Shown here piece by piece: positions 46,640 through 58,600 of a stretch of 64,000 nucleotides of DNA (its first letter is position 1; each line of letters opens with the position of its first letter). This stretch comes from Sipunculus nudus (taxonomy: Eukaryota > Annelida > Sipuncula > Golfingiida > Sipunculidae), in NCBI GenBank assembly GCA_026874595.1, contig CM049315.1, positions 68,271,916-68,335,915 of the forward strand. The letters run 5' to 3'. The notes below the pieces were generated by a model that searched no databases, was not told the origin of the DNA, and saw nothing but the letters and a program-made list of their open reading frames with translations. The translations under genes were made by a program, and so were the position numbers.

Positions 46640-47429
46640 CAGTAAAACCTTGTTGTGTCACATTCGAAGGGACTTGTAAATTTACTTCGACACAACCTGA
46701 GTTAGAGACAACCAGTATTCATTATATTCAATCTTGTTCAGCCTGAATTTTTATCAATAAATACTGCACATGTAAAGGGCCTTAATGAAATAGTTCTCAC
46801 AAATGTTTGCGTGAAAGAACAACACAAATTCTACAAGTAATGTATTTATAATTAATAAAAAAGCAAATAAGTACAACCAAAAACAGGATTACGTAAATGT
46901 TGGCAAGAGAAGAAAGGCATGATCATCAGTGACTAATTGGCCAAACAGGTTAATCACAGACCAGGTGTGTAAACCATCACCCTTGATGAGTAAGATCCTT
47001 GCCCGAATTGACTATGTAACTGGTCCTCACAACAGTAGGTATGATTGACAGCATTACAGCACAACTGTTATCTAAACATTAAAGCAGCATGACCTTGAGT
47101 CAAGCAACAGGGCTATCGCACTTAATGAGTAACTGTAATTACATGAGTAACTGAGTAATTACATATAACTGGTCACCATGGCTCAATCATGATTAACAGG
47201 CTGTGCACAACTGTTTTCAAAACATTCAAGCGACATGTCTTTGAGTTAAGTGAATAAATTACTAGCTGGGGACCATCAAAATACCTCAACATCAGGTTTT
47301 TTGACACATCTGAGTTCGACACAAATGAGTTAAATTATTCAGTTTTTATTTTTTTGCAGGGACTCCACATTTGCTTTGACATATGCAGGAATTTGACTTA
47401 ACTGAGTTCGACACAATCAGGTTTCACTG
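46640..47429. mobile_element. 790-bp pogo/Tc1-like MITE
   Basis: Ends CAGTAAAACCTTGTTGTGTC and its imperfect inverse GACACAATCAGGTTTCACTG, with TA at 46638-46639 and 47430-47431. GAGTTCGACACAA words recur inside near both ends. TA duplication and CAGT(A/G)(A/G)AACCT ends are typical of the pogo group. No transposase ORF. Confidence 0.8.
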
Positions 47430-48109
47430 TAACTTTTAATACTGCTTATTTCACTGTTTTTTACAGTGTAAACTTTACACTGTGCTAATTTATTTGCTTT
47501 GCAGGCCTGTGAAAGCTCTTATCTTCAGACCCAAACTAATTTTTATCCCAGAGCTTGTTAATAAATTTAGAAAATTAAAATAAAAATTCTGTATCATTTC
47601 TTTTTTAAATCACTTCTTTATTAAAACATTTCATTCAGCTTCATCTCTAATGAAATTTCTAATGACATTTCTTTTGGGAAAAGCAACCAATATCACAATA
47701 ATTCATAATATTAGGAAGTGCCTTTGATTTAAGATGCCTATAGATGTAGAAATATCAAACAAACACTTAGTAATGATAATAATGACTCTGAGCCCCCACC
47801 CCCTCCCTTATATAATATGATAGAAAAACAACATAAATACTACTGTATTCTCTGGTGCAGAGTGAATATTAATGTTCTTCTTTACAGGCCTTCAACAGCC
47901 TATTAGTGTAATTTACATCTTTATGTAAGGTACCTCTTTGAAACCCTACCTACCTCACCGAACACCCTCCCCTTCCCTATCAGTGCCATATATTATTGTC
48001 TACTAAGTTAGATTTACCATCGTTGTAAGGTAATATTCTTTTAGGTACTTGTTCAGAATTTGGCCTTCATGTTCACTTGGCCAAAATGGGTATTGCATTA
48101 TTTGTTATT

Positions 48110-48420
48110 TTCTAACAAAGAACAATTAATTAGATTTCCTGAGAAATTCCCATATTGGATTTTGCTCACACCTGGAGTTCATTATATTACAGAAGGAGGC
48201 CAGGCAGGGATGTGGGGGTGAGAAATTTTGCTATTCCAAGATTAAATAGTTCCCCATTCACTCATAGCTATAAATAAACCAATAACACCCCAGCTGGTAT
48301 TTCTTTTTAACAGCTCAGTTAGTAGCATGTAGGACTCCTGATCTAAAGACTGTAGGATTGAATTTCCCACTCAGACAACTTCTATTATTCACTAGAATTT
48401 CATGCCAGAATAGTTTAAAT
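48110..48420 (+). repeat. tRNA-like repeat, copy 1 (SINE-like)
   Basis: Shares with 49905-50250 an AATTCCCATATTGGATTTTG-type start, a GGAGTTCATTATATTA stretch and a tRNA-like block (48313-48382: AGCTCAGTTAGTAGCATGTA...GTAGGATTGAATTTCCCAC). Its B box is decayed. Confidence 0.6.
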
Positions 48421-48434
48421 GAACATTGGAAAAT

Positions 48435-48845
48435 CTACTGGAATATACTGGAGGTAAAAATGAGAAGAAACAGTTTATCCATACTTTCTTGTTCCAAAAT
48501 GTAGACCCAATTCTGAACACATTCCATGGATATTCCATGGACCATGATTAGTTCATGAAACAGAGTGTAGAACGTACTGCAACAGATTTGTAATGAGAGG
48601 TCCAAGGCCTCAGCTGCAACAGCAGCACTTGTGGGACCCCTTGTATCAGGTCCATGCCACAACAACATGCAAATGTTACAAGTAATACATTTTTTGGGCA
48701 AAATCATCTGGGCTTCACATGACTGGCAGGTGTCATGGCCTGATACCAGGTGAAAAACAAGAGCTGAGGTCATTAATCCATTATATCTGCTGAGGGAAGG
48801 TATATCACTTAATTTTTTTAAATGTGGAATTATTATCATTATCAT
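48435..48845 (-). other. Unassigned 136-codon ORF, doubtful
   Basis: The longest non-repeat ORF without a family match. It has four Cys in a CQSCEAQ...CITCNIC arrangement, then an Ala-rich helix-like run. There is no clear acceptor or donor and no recognised domain. It could be a decayed mobile-element fragment, an unrecognised exon or chance. Confidence 0.15.
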
Positions 48846-49904
48846 ATATCATTGGATAGCATTTAATTTCAGGAATAAATGACTTTTTAAATAAATGGAA
48901 TATGATCATTGACAGTTGACTCCTGTAAAGTTATTTCATATCTTCTACTCCCAGAGAAGAGGCATACATGACAAATGTATCCAGGAAAAGCTGTGACCAT
49001 TGGGCAGCAGCAGGGCTAGCCTGGAAGGCTGCCAGCTAATTAGGGGGCGTGTCCCTATCTGTCACTGCTCAGTGTGCAGTAGTGGTTCACACACAAACTG
49101 TCACAACTCAATCATAACTAGCTTAACTGAGTTGCCATTGGTCATTTGTTTTCATTCTGAATGTATAAATTTTAATGTTATAAAATGACACGCACTCACT
49201 CAAATGACACACACACTCACACTCTTCCACACTAACAAAAGCCTGTATACAATATACCTATATTAGAGCAATAATATTGTCATAGTTAACACAAGAAAGA
49301 GAAATATAATGTGATTATTTATTTAGTCTGTGTTATCAGAAACATTTTAGCAAATGCTTGTGTAGACATCAGACAGTTTTATTATTAATTCTATGTACTG
49401 ATAGTCATACTTTGAATGAAAATTCAAATTTGATTGAATAACAATTTATTTATTTACAAAAGTCAATGATGTTTTCTTGTACAGACAATCTTTTTTTGAT
49501 AGCTACCATTAATATATATATAATATATATAGATACATAGATATTTATATATATATATATATATGTCATAGCCCAGATCCCAATCTGGAAAAATATATAC
49601 GAACATATGTACATTAATATAATATTATATAATATGTACATTTTAAATAATAAAGTCAATCTGGCCGCTGACACCCCACTCCATTAGCTAAGTAAACAGA
49701 CAAATAATAAAATAATAAAATAATAAAAATATATATAATAATATATGTATTAACTATTATAACAAGTCTACTAGTATTATATTAATTTTAGGAGAGCTCT
49801 GGACCAATCCAATTATTACAAATACGGGCAGAACTATAGAAACCGGGCTTCAGCCTACCGCCGGTAAAACGGGTGTCGCATAATAAATTGTTTCCTGGAA
49901 AAGG
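48846..49904. other. AT-rich stretch with TA microsatellites
   Basis: TA-rich tracts near 49510-49565 and 49720-49750. No gene was seen. Confidence 0.6.
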
Positions 49905-50250
49905 CCGATACATATCATTTTCCTCAGAATTCCCGTATTTAATTTTGCTCATAGCTGGAGTTTATTATATTAGAGGAGGAGGGGTCCGGGGAACCTGGGT
50001 TCCCCGTCTGAACGGGGGTGTGGGGGCAGAGCCCCCACCTAATGCTTAATTTTCCTGTTAAAATAGTAAATGGTTTCCCATTTTCGCGATAGATGCCTCT
50101 TCAATCGCAGATATAAATGAACAAAACTTGCTCCTGCTGGTATCTCGTCTTCACGGCTCACTTAGTAGCGTGTAGGGTTCCTAGTCCAGAGATCGTAGGT
50201 TCGATTCCCGATTCAGGCGACTTCTGATGCTCAGTAGTTGTTTATGTTAG
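49905..50250 (+). repeat. tRNA-like repeat, copy 2 (SINE-like)
   Basis: The tRNA-like block at 50154-50221 has an A-box-like TAGTAGCGTGTAGG and a perfect B box GGTTCGATTCC. The T-stem does not pair well, so it is a tRNA-derived repeat rather than a tRNA gene. About 160 bp upstream lies a GTTCCCCGTCTGAACGGGGG inverted motif absent from copy 1. Confidence 0.6.
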
Positions 50251-50571
50251 AAGAGTTGAGTTGAGTGTAGGGACATCTACAGGGAAAAGTAGGAGTTAAA
50301 ATAGGGAATGAGAGGTGACAATTTTATATATATGTTCCTCAATACAAGCGAAGCCCGCGTTCTATAGTGGCTCCCAAATACGTAGCCGTTAAGTTATACA
50401 ATGCATTTACATTTTGCCAATGGACCCTTATGTCCGTCCAGCTGGGATATATCATAGGACATGAAGGTCCATGTACGGACTATAGGTGCTGGTCTACACC
50501 TTTGACACAAGTGACATGACAGTTTGACACTTGAAATCGAAACCAGTGTAACTTCCCCAATAATCACTCAC

Positions 50572-50704
50572 GTTTGGCCCGCCGACGGTGCAGAGATGAA
50601 GTTCGAGAACTTCCTGTGCCCGAGTTCCAGGACTGTCCGTCGTCCTCCAGATAATCATCTTGCAGGTATCCCCTATAGTTCCGGACACCTTCATTTTTTA
50701 TCAT
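50572..50704 (-). CDS. INTU: Candidate INTU first coding exon, 44 codons plus one base
   Basis: ATG at 50704 opens a frame running to a strong donor (AAAC|GTGAGT). The leftover C joins the AT of the exon at 27245 to make His and keeps the frame open. The peptide is acidic then basic: YRGYLQDDYLEDDGQSWNSG followed by a Ser/Arg-rich end (SLHRRRAK). It lies in the only clearly CpG-rich block of this part of the window, as expected for a promoter-proximal exon. I do not see the N-terminal motif of vertebrate inturned, so the link rests on phase, strand and CpG context. It could be the first exon of another gene. Confidence 0.5.
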
Positions 50705-50800
50705 AATTGACGGTTTATTTGCCCACTGGGCTTGTACAAACTTGACGCTCCGCCTTTGTTTACATCGCCAAACGGAAATGAAACCAAAGCCGTAAAATAG
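50705..50800 (-). promoter_or_regulatory. CpG-rich candidate promoter/5' UTR with start-stop uORF
   Basis: CpG dinucleotides, rare elsewhere, cluster here (GACGCTCCGCC, CGCCAAACGG, CCCGTG). On the minus strand, ATG immediately followed by TAA lies at 50765-50760, about 56 bases before the candidate start. Such minimal uORFs can stall ribosomes. No TATA box is obvious; long TA tracts begin at about 50864. Confidence 0.4.
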
Positions 50801-50859
50801 TTCACCCGTGAAATAACTATGAACACCAGACAAGCTCAATATACCTTTCCTGTTTATCA

Positions 50860-50863
<4 letters not shown>

Positions 50864-50899
<36 letters not shown>

Positions 50900-50933
50900 T
50901 ATATATATATAAACATATATAAATATGATTAAG

Positions 50934-50979
<46 letters not shown>
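50864..50979. repeat. Twin TA microsatellites upstream of the candidate promoter
   Basis: TA tracts at about 50864-50910 and 50942-50979, separated by AT-rich sequence, with a smaller TA/TG tract near 51013-51040. Ile/Tyr-repeat ORFs across them are artefacts. Confidence 0.95.
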
Positions 50980-50982
<3 letters not shown>

Positions 50983-51039
50983 AATATGTCACTCGCAGAC
51001 GCTGAGAAAGGTATATATATATATGTGTGTGTGTGTGTA

Positions 51040-51992
51040 TACAAAGTCACCCCCCCCCCACCCTGGAAGAAAAATTGACGCCACTGGTCAAGGATTATCA
51101 TTTGGCCCGAAATACTGAAGCCACATCTGCGCCGTAAATCAACACTTTCCGCCCGCAGCCCTCCTCTCAACAAAAAGTAGGAAAGATTTGCCTTCCCTCG
51201 CAACTTTGACCACTGTTTCAGCCCACACTGGCCCCGCAGTTTTTTTCAGCTTTCGTCTGCCCCTTCTATTGATTGCACTGTTTATTCAATTTTCTAGCAT
51301 ATAAACTCATGTCAAATTGATTATAGATATTAGTTGTTATTAAGATATATTTCTAGAGGAAATGTTTTGTATAAGTATTGTTTAAATCGTGAGTATAACA
51401 TTAAGCAGCATGAAGCTCATTTAATATTCTGCTAGAATGTAAATTATATAATGGTTTCAGACAAGACTTGCAGTATCCAAGTTAACAAAGTTTTATAAAA
51501 TCAATTAAGTTGGATAAAATATTCCAATTTGAAATAACAAATGGTGCTGCTTAATTATGCATGCAAGTCTTTTTCGAGGAGACGAAAACTCCCTGATGAT
51601 GGCATAATCGATTTATTTGTATATAGGTATGCAGCTAAATTACGTTTTACTGGCATCCTTCATTATTAGAATTTGGTAATTCACTTGTCTGATTGAATGG
51701 ATAGTGAAATATTTGGTACCTTTTGCTTGTGGCTTTATTCCTGAATAAACTTGCTCTGTTCTGTAGTGCGCCAGTGGTCCTTCAAGTATTATAACAAAGT
51801 TTCTTTCTACTTAAACTATCATGTTATTGAGGTGACATGCAATGGTTCAGCATTAGAATAATTTCACACTCCTGTGCTACATAACACGGATGCTGTATAT
51901 TAAATCATTAACATCTTTGGATAAAAAAAATAATCTAGTTATTTTTATCCCGTTGTAGTCAACTAAATATAATATGAATATGATATTATGTA
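51040..51992. other. Intergenic stretch upstream of the candidate INTU start
   Basis: A C run is at 51049-51058. A moderately CpG-containing block at 51110-51240 could belong to a promoter. The remainder is AT-rich with nothing recognised. Confidence 0.5.
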
Positions 51993-52136
51993 TGTACTAG
52001 GCATCCTTCAGTCCCGGAAGACCATGGAGTTGTTATTGAAGAGCGTCTTGTGTGGCTGGTCAGGCCAATGCGGGAGTGGCAGTTTCTCCCACACCAAGTA
52101 CACAGGAACTCTGATGCTGTTTTGTCGGTTTGGCTT

Positions 52137-53157
52137 CTAGCTTTCCTCTTCTGCCTCTTGGCTTTGGATTGCTGAGCTAGGGTCTCTTCGAACTTGGTGC
52201 GGCCTTTCTGTAATGTTTGCCTCCAGGTTGTTCGTTCTTAGGCGGTGGCTTCCCAGTTGTTCAGTTCGATGCCCATGTTGGCCTTTAGGTCTCTCATGCA
52301 GACATCTTCCGAGCCATCGCATGCGTCTTTGTTTGAATATGGCGTACGTGCTGGGGATTTCAGCTCTCTTCATGACAGCAGTGTCTGGCATTTTATCCTC
52401 CAAGCTGATGTCCAGGATATGGCGGAGACAGCGCATGTGGAAAGCATTCAGCTTGTACTCCAGTCGGGCGCGTAGTTGCCAGGCCTCACTGCCATACAGC
52501 AAAGTGCTTTCGGAACAGGCTCTGAAGACCTGGATCTTGGTGTGTTCTATCAGCTTGCTATTGTTCCACACTGTCGTGTCAGCCTGAACATTGTGCTGGC
52601 TGCCTTGTTCAAGCCAGTCTCAAGGGAAAGGGAGACAGAGATCTTTGAGCCCAGGTAGACGAAGGCGTGTCTACATCCTACCCCATCACTTGCGTTTTCT
52701 TCAGGCTGATCATGAGTCCAAAGGCCTGACAGGCTGCACTGAATTGAAACATGAGCTTCTCCTGGTCTTAAGCAGAGTGGGTTGTGACTGCTACAAAGAT
52801 GAGGTCCCGCATACACTTCAATTAACTTTGGACTTTGCTCTAAGCCTTAAGAGGTTGAAGTTTCCCGTCTGACCTGGTTCGGAGGTAGATACCTTAGGTA
52901 GCGGATCCAAAAGCATGCTTCAGAAATTCAGCGAAGAAGATGCCGAACAGGGTCGATGCAAGGACGCAGCCTTGTTTTACCCAACTTCGGATGGCAAAGG
53001 CCTCAGATGTCGAGCTGTCATAGACCACGGTACCTTTCTTGTCGTCATGGAAGGACTTCATTATGCGGAAGAGCTTGCTGTCAAGCTCCTCCAGGATGGG
53101 CATGCACTCCACGGCACTCAGGGCGTCTTCAGAGGCTTGATACTCCCTGGCATACAA
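52137..53157 (-). pseudogene. LINE reverse transcriptase and C-terminal region, fragmented
   Basis: The frame at 53157-52894 fuses a pre-RT linker (CMPILEELDSKLF) straight to a late RT block (FHDDKKGTVVYDSSTSEAFA then VKQGCVLASTLFGIFFAEF), so a large part of the palm is deleted. The frame at 52816-52550 has FVYLGSKIS. The frame at 52571-52137 has SESTLLYGSEAWQL and FHMRCLRHILDIS, the usual post-RT block. The FADD catalytic motif was not found. Confidence 0.8.
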
Positions 53158-53689
53158 CTCGGAGTAGTGCTCTACCCAGCGCTCCTGGATTTTTTGTCCT
53201 GGATTATTTCACCTGAGACAGACTTAAGTGCAGCCGTTTTCTTCTGTGCTGGGACCAGTGCCTGTTTGATTCCATCATACATTCCCTTGATGTTCCCTGT
53301 GTCAGCTGCAATCTGTATCTTGGAGCAAACTCTATCCAGTACTGGTTGGAACAGCATCTGGCATTCTGCTTAGCTTTGTTGCGGGCAGCCTGAAGGGTTA
53401 GCAAGTTTTGTTAGTTAGGATTAGCTTTGTAAGCGCCTTCCTATTTCCTCGATTAGGGGTATCATTTTCTAATATTGTGATTGGAACAAGTCTGCTGCAT
53501 GCTTGTTTTCTTTCCAAAGGTGGTTATGGCTGCGTTTCAGACAGAGTCTCTGAGGCACTTGCATTAGGTGGGCCTGGGAGGGATTCTTCGTGTGCTCTTG
53601 CAAACTTCTCCACTTTTTGCTATGTTAGTGTCAATTCGGGGTCTGCGTTCCTTTCTGGGGTGATACAGCTTCACGCGCAGTTTCACCTT

Positions 53690-54442
53690 GCTGCACACCA
53701 GAGAGTGGGCGTGTCGCAGTCAGCACTCTGGTAGCTGCGTGTAACCCTGATGCTGGGTAAGCTGGAACGCCTTGTAAGATTAAGATTAAGCTGGTGCCAG
53801 TTTTTCAAACGGGGATGTCTCCATGAGACTCTGTGTGGAGGCTTGGTGTTGAAGAATGTGGTGCTGATGCACAAATCGTGGAGGCAGCAGAGCTCAATGA
53901 ACACAAAGGCCAAGAGCTGTGGTCAGTACCTATTCTGGCGTTGAAGTCGCCAAGGATGATGAGTGTCTCCTTTGCTGGGGTGTTTTTTATAACAGCGTTC
54001 TGCCGAGGATATCAATGTTGGTGCGTAGACTTGTCCAACTGAGGAGTGGTATTGAAAGGACAGGAATCTCTCAGACCCCTCTTATAGTTGCGATGATGCA
54101 TCCTAGAAGGCCGTTTCGAACAGCAAATCCCACTCCGTGCTCTCTTGTTGCAACTGCAGGTGTCCCCTGACAGAAAAAGGAGGTCTTTCTCTCACATGCT
54201 TCCTCTTCCTGGGAGTCTAGTCTCTTGCAGGCTGACGATGTCCATCCGCAATCTGCTCAGCTCCTTGTCAATGACTGCAGTTTTGAGAGAGTCTTGTTTT
54301 TTTGCAAGTCATCAGAAAAACCTGGTGTCAAGGTCCTGGCATTCCAAGTGCCCAGCTTTAGGGCAGGCGTATGTGTTTCCTTCTTTTCAATGCTTGGTGC
54401 ACAGTTGTCGATCCGCTTTTCGGGTTTCACCCTAAACCTCAC
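53690..54442 (-). pseudogene. LINE endonuclease domain, fragmented
   Basis: Two recognisable ends: LGTWNARTLTPGF near the N-terminus (frame ending at 54257) and a late block with TTFFNTKPPHRVSWRHPRLK, then SYQSADCDT (frame ending at 53683). In related elements the ends are about 170 residues apart; here the middle is shifted and shortened. Catalytic residues cannot all be found. Confidence 0.75.
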
Positions 54443-55185
54443 GCACTCAGTAAAGCTAACGGACAGTGGCGAGGCAGCACGTCACTGGTTGGGGTTTGCC
54501 CAGCCTAAGGCGGGCGGTAGATGCCCATTGAGACGCGATGGCCTCTCCCACCTTCGAAAGCAGCCCCTGGCGTCTAACTCTATGTATTGTGTCGACGCTG
54601 TGAAGCGAAGCTGGAGTGTCATCTCCAGTGCGCAAAAAGCCGGAGTAGATGGGTATGGAGGACGGGCTGTTACCCAGGCAGCAGACCACCTCTCTCCACG
54701 TCACTAAAAAGGTCCAGTGTAAAGGCAGATCCCAGTACGCGTGGTTCATGTGCCATCGTAGGAGTTGCCAGGACGTTGCTGAATACAGCCTCGAACTGCT
54801 TTTGGGAATCCGGGTCCAGATTTTTTCAGTCAGGCCTTACTCCCTCAGCCTTGCTCTCCCCCCGAGAGATCCACTAGGCAGTGAGCTATATAACCCATAG
54901 CTGGAGATTTGGTTCATGGACACCATGGCATATACGCGCGCTGGTAGGCCTGCATATCACATGTCTAGGGGCCAAACCTCCTCCTAGTCCCCTGAAGTTT
55001 AGCCAGAGTCCGAAGGGTACTCTGTTTCCCTGTGTCGCCGTGTCGAGACATTGCATTAGGTTTACTGATGGAGAGGCTGTGTACAAGCAGAGAGAGACTT
55101 ACGCACTTGTTGATAAGTGAAAGCGAGATGTGACAAGCACGACCACTGCAACTTCCACACAAGGCGCGTCACATCAACCATTTTG

Positions 55186-55589
55186 AAACCTATAATGTAC
55201 GTGTAGGACTAATAATTTACTTGTTTCATTTATAGATCACAGAGTGACACATGATTTGTCGAGTTTTACTGGTAACATTCTAGGATATTTATTTGAAAAT
55301 GGAAAACTAATGTGCATACGACTCGACTGAATTGAGGAAACTTTCTTGAAAAGTAATGTCGCTAGAAATCTCTGAAAAGGAACAGGCTATAGGAAGCATT
55401 GTCCTCGACTTGGTGAATATGAAAGATAGCATAACTGACACTAAACAATTTTGACCTTTAAGTTTTATTGACTTTATCATCATTCAACTTACAGTTTAGC
55501 GATGTGTTTCCAAATTGAAATAAAAAAATTGCTTTTCTTTCTTTGTTTAATGTTTAATCTTTTTCAAATGATGTATTATCTTTGTACAA

Positions 55590-55650
<61 letters not shown>

Positions 55651-58600
55651 AGTCAGGTGGCTCAGTGTCAGTTTTCGGCAACTTCGTTACAGAACGGATA
55701 AAAGCATTTTAAATGCAGTTTGTATATTGGCAGAGTATTCCAATGCAAGTGATTTTAGAGGGGCTGCCCACGTGTAATATACAAAATACATGTTGTTTCG
55801 TTTAAGAATCTGAAAACATAGGGCTCCTTGCGAACTGATATAACGCCATAAAGTATAAAAAAGGTAAGGAGAGAAAAAATCAAATTAGAACTGCTCCCTC
55901 TGAAAGTTTAATTGCAAATGAGATATCGAATGAAAGCCAAAGAAGCATACTTTTGCGGCCCAAAATGGTTAAAAAATATCATATGCGTAGAAGCCAACAG
56001 AATGTAAAATGGTCAATTGACAATGAATGTTTCAAAATAGCTGCAAGAAACCATGTTTGCCAATATAAAAGCATTTTTTTTTCTAAAAATAATATATATA
56101 TATATATATTCATATATTTATATATATTGTTTGTTTAATATGTTTAATTGTGTATCTGAGGCTATTATAGAGTATTGCTATTGGTCCAGCGATTTAGCTG
56201 ATCCAGCGATGGGGCCAAGCTGAAAATAAAGGATCTTGGCCAGAATCCAAGATAGCGGTCAAGCTTGCCGCCAGATTAAAAAATGTCAATAACTTTAGTT
56301 AAAATGTCCCTAGAGGGCATTGCAAGTACTCTATATTTATATGTTTTTGACTAAGGAATTCAATTTTTGAGGATTTCAAACCTCTCCAGGTATTGATTAA
56401 CTGCATTTTTATCATGATATGGTAATTTTCCCAATAGCCCGGCGGTTAAACTGCATATTAAGAGAAATTGTGCGTAAGATGGAAGATGAAATAAGCTTAG
56501 CATAATTATTGTCCAGCCAATACTCAATATTTTCAGATATATGGCCGAATCAGAATCAGCACACTTGTAGCTACTTGTGAAGGTTGCATATTTGCTATGT
56601 TGGTAATATGGTGGATGAACTTTAACAATAAGCTGTCATTGACTTTGTATTTCCCGTTGCTATCTTTATATACTCAGTTTGCTTATACATAATGCACACT
56701 TTTTTTTATAACTGTAGTACTTAAACGTTTTATTAGAAATAAAACATATTTACTACATTTATTTGAAATAATTTATCACAATATATTGCAAGCGATGCAA
56801 CATTGTAGATCGGACTGAGCATTTCACATAAGATAAAAAGAAGCGATAGTTAGTAAGTTGGCATCGTGTGTTACCAAAAGAAAACGCTCTTTACATGCCA
56901 AATATTCAGGTATAGGTTATAAAACAGTTGCCTTCAATATATCAAACTTTGATGTAATAAACTGTTTTATTCAGTATAATAATAATCAGTAATAATATTC
57001 AGAAATACGCTATTCTTTTTCATGTATGTTCAGTTAATGTAGCAAGTGGTGTGAAATGCAAGTTTCCAAAGCATTCTGCATTTGGGATAAACTGACATAA
57101 AGAGAAACTTAACTAGAGCACAGAAGCTGAAAGCACAGAAATGGCACAATCACCGATTCCGTCAATGAAAACTCAAACCAAACTTCGTACTGAATTTTGA
57201 TGTAATCAAGATGATGAAAACAGAATTGTGTCTGGAACCTGAGGGTGGATTATATTTTTTCAAACTTGAGGTGTGAATTCGACTTTCTCTTTCAATTTCT
57301 TAGCATATATTCAGGAACGGTCAGCTGGCTTGAACCCTGGCAGTTCCAAATCCTGTAGTTTGATACATATATTAAATATTTCTAATAATATATGCATATA
57401 CTTCATAATTCTAAAATATGCAAAAATTACAAAATGAAAGAATTTTGTTGACAACAACACATCATGGAAAGTAAATGCCAACTCGTTTGTAAGGTGCTGG
57501 TTCCATTTCACCAATAAAACATCACAGCAAAAGGCCCTAATATTCTATTGACACATTGTTGATTCTTTCAAAGAAAAGTATAGAGTCTGTAGTCACATCA
57601 CAAAATTAGCAATCTGCAACAGGTATTTATACATGTGTGTTGATTATGGCATGCATTCATAACCATAGTACAACGGTAGCAGAAAGAAACATGCTGTGCG
57701 CCTTTAAATGGGTTGTATTTGTCTTCATGCCAGCATACAGTCTGCAAGCTGCACCATTGCTTTATGGCAAAAGAAGCATAGAATCTATAAAGCAAACAGG
57801 TGTGTGCTTCTTCATATGTGCGTATCCTGTCATGCACGCATGTAGTCTAAATAAATTATGAATAAAAGTCATTCCGTTGAAACCAGTACATGCATCTATA
57901 TTAAATTTCAGCACAACTATTTGATATTTCCCGATTGAACTAACAAAGGTTTACATGAATTTCAAGTTGATCGCAAAAATTTGATATCATGTTTGTAGAT
58001 TTAAAAAAATCTTTACTATACTTCACGGATATATCAAGCCACTAATTTGGTACCAGACAAGACAGCTAAGTTTTTTATACATCACTTATACAAAACAATA
58101 AATAGATTCATTAGCATGTAAATAAAGGGAAATCAAAAAGAAGAAATCTGAAATTTTAATATATAAAACCTAGCCCAGCAAAGGACATTTCATTTGAAAG
58201 TACAGTATTCAAAAAGTTGCACCAAGTTTAATGATGCATGTGTTAATGAAACAGGCACTTTTAATACAAATTCAGTACGTTCACAGAAGGCATAGAATCT
58301 ATACAGTAGACAGATGTGAGCTTCTTACATATATATATATTGCTTTACAAACATTCAGTCTGAAATAAAACTGATAAAAAAGATTAACTTTTTATATTGA
58401 TTCTTTAATTTATTTTTTTTTGTTATAATTTTTTTGTTATAATTACTATAACAAGTCATTCTCTATGGCTTGGATGGTGGCATTCGTTAGTATATAAGGG
58501 TGGAAGAAATCGGAGGTTACGAGAAAATCCATCGACATTGGGTTTTAAACATCGGACAGATTTACGGACATATAAAGTTCCTAATTCTATTCCAGATTTT

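Larger units (their letters stand above)
27246..50571 (-). other. Candidate INTU first intron, 23.3 kb, almost entirely repeats
   Basis: If the first exon at 50572-50704 is right, this is one intron made up of the tandem array at 28300-30110, two long HINE copies, a 7-unit array, a hAT MITE, a pogo-like MITE and a tRNA-like repeat pair. No further phase-compatible coding exon was recognised, but a small one could be missed. Confidence 0.45.
51993..55185 (-). mobile_element. Degraded LINE retrotransposon
   Basis: Read on the minus strand: a GC-richer 5' leader (about 55185-54450), an apurinic-type endonuclease start (54350-54257, KLGTWNARTLTPGFSDDLQ), an endonuclease end (about 53870-53690), a linker (53404-53172), a reverse transcriptase fragment (53157-52894), an RT thumb/C-terminal part (52571-52137) and a C-terminal zinc-finger-like motif CTWCGRNCHSRIGLTSHTRR (about 52080). 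Similar elements are often annotated as 'craniofacial development protein 2-like'. Frames change between pieces, and the catalytic FADD region and upstream palm motif are missing, so it is dead. Exact ends are approximate. Confidence 0.85.

Noticed and set aside
50154-50221. Possible tRNA gene
   Set aside because: The B box is perfect but the T and acceptor stems do not pair, and a related degenerate copy exists at 48313; a tRNA-derived repeat fits better.
52213-54877. Many plus-strand ORFs of 60-160 codons
   Set aside because: They are antisense shadows of the minus-strand LINE, whose fragments match known endonuclease and RT motifs.
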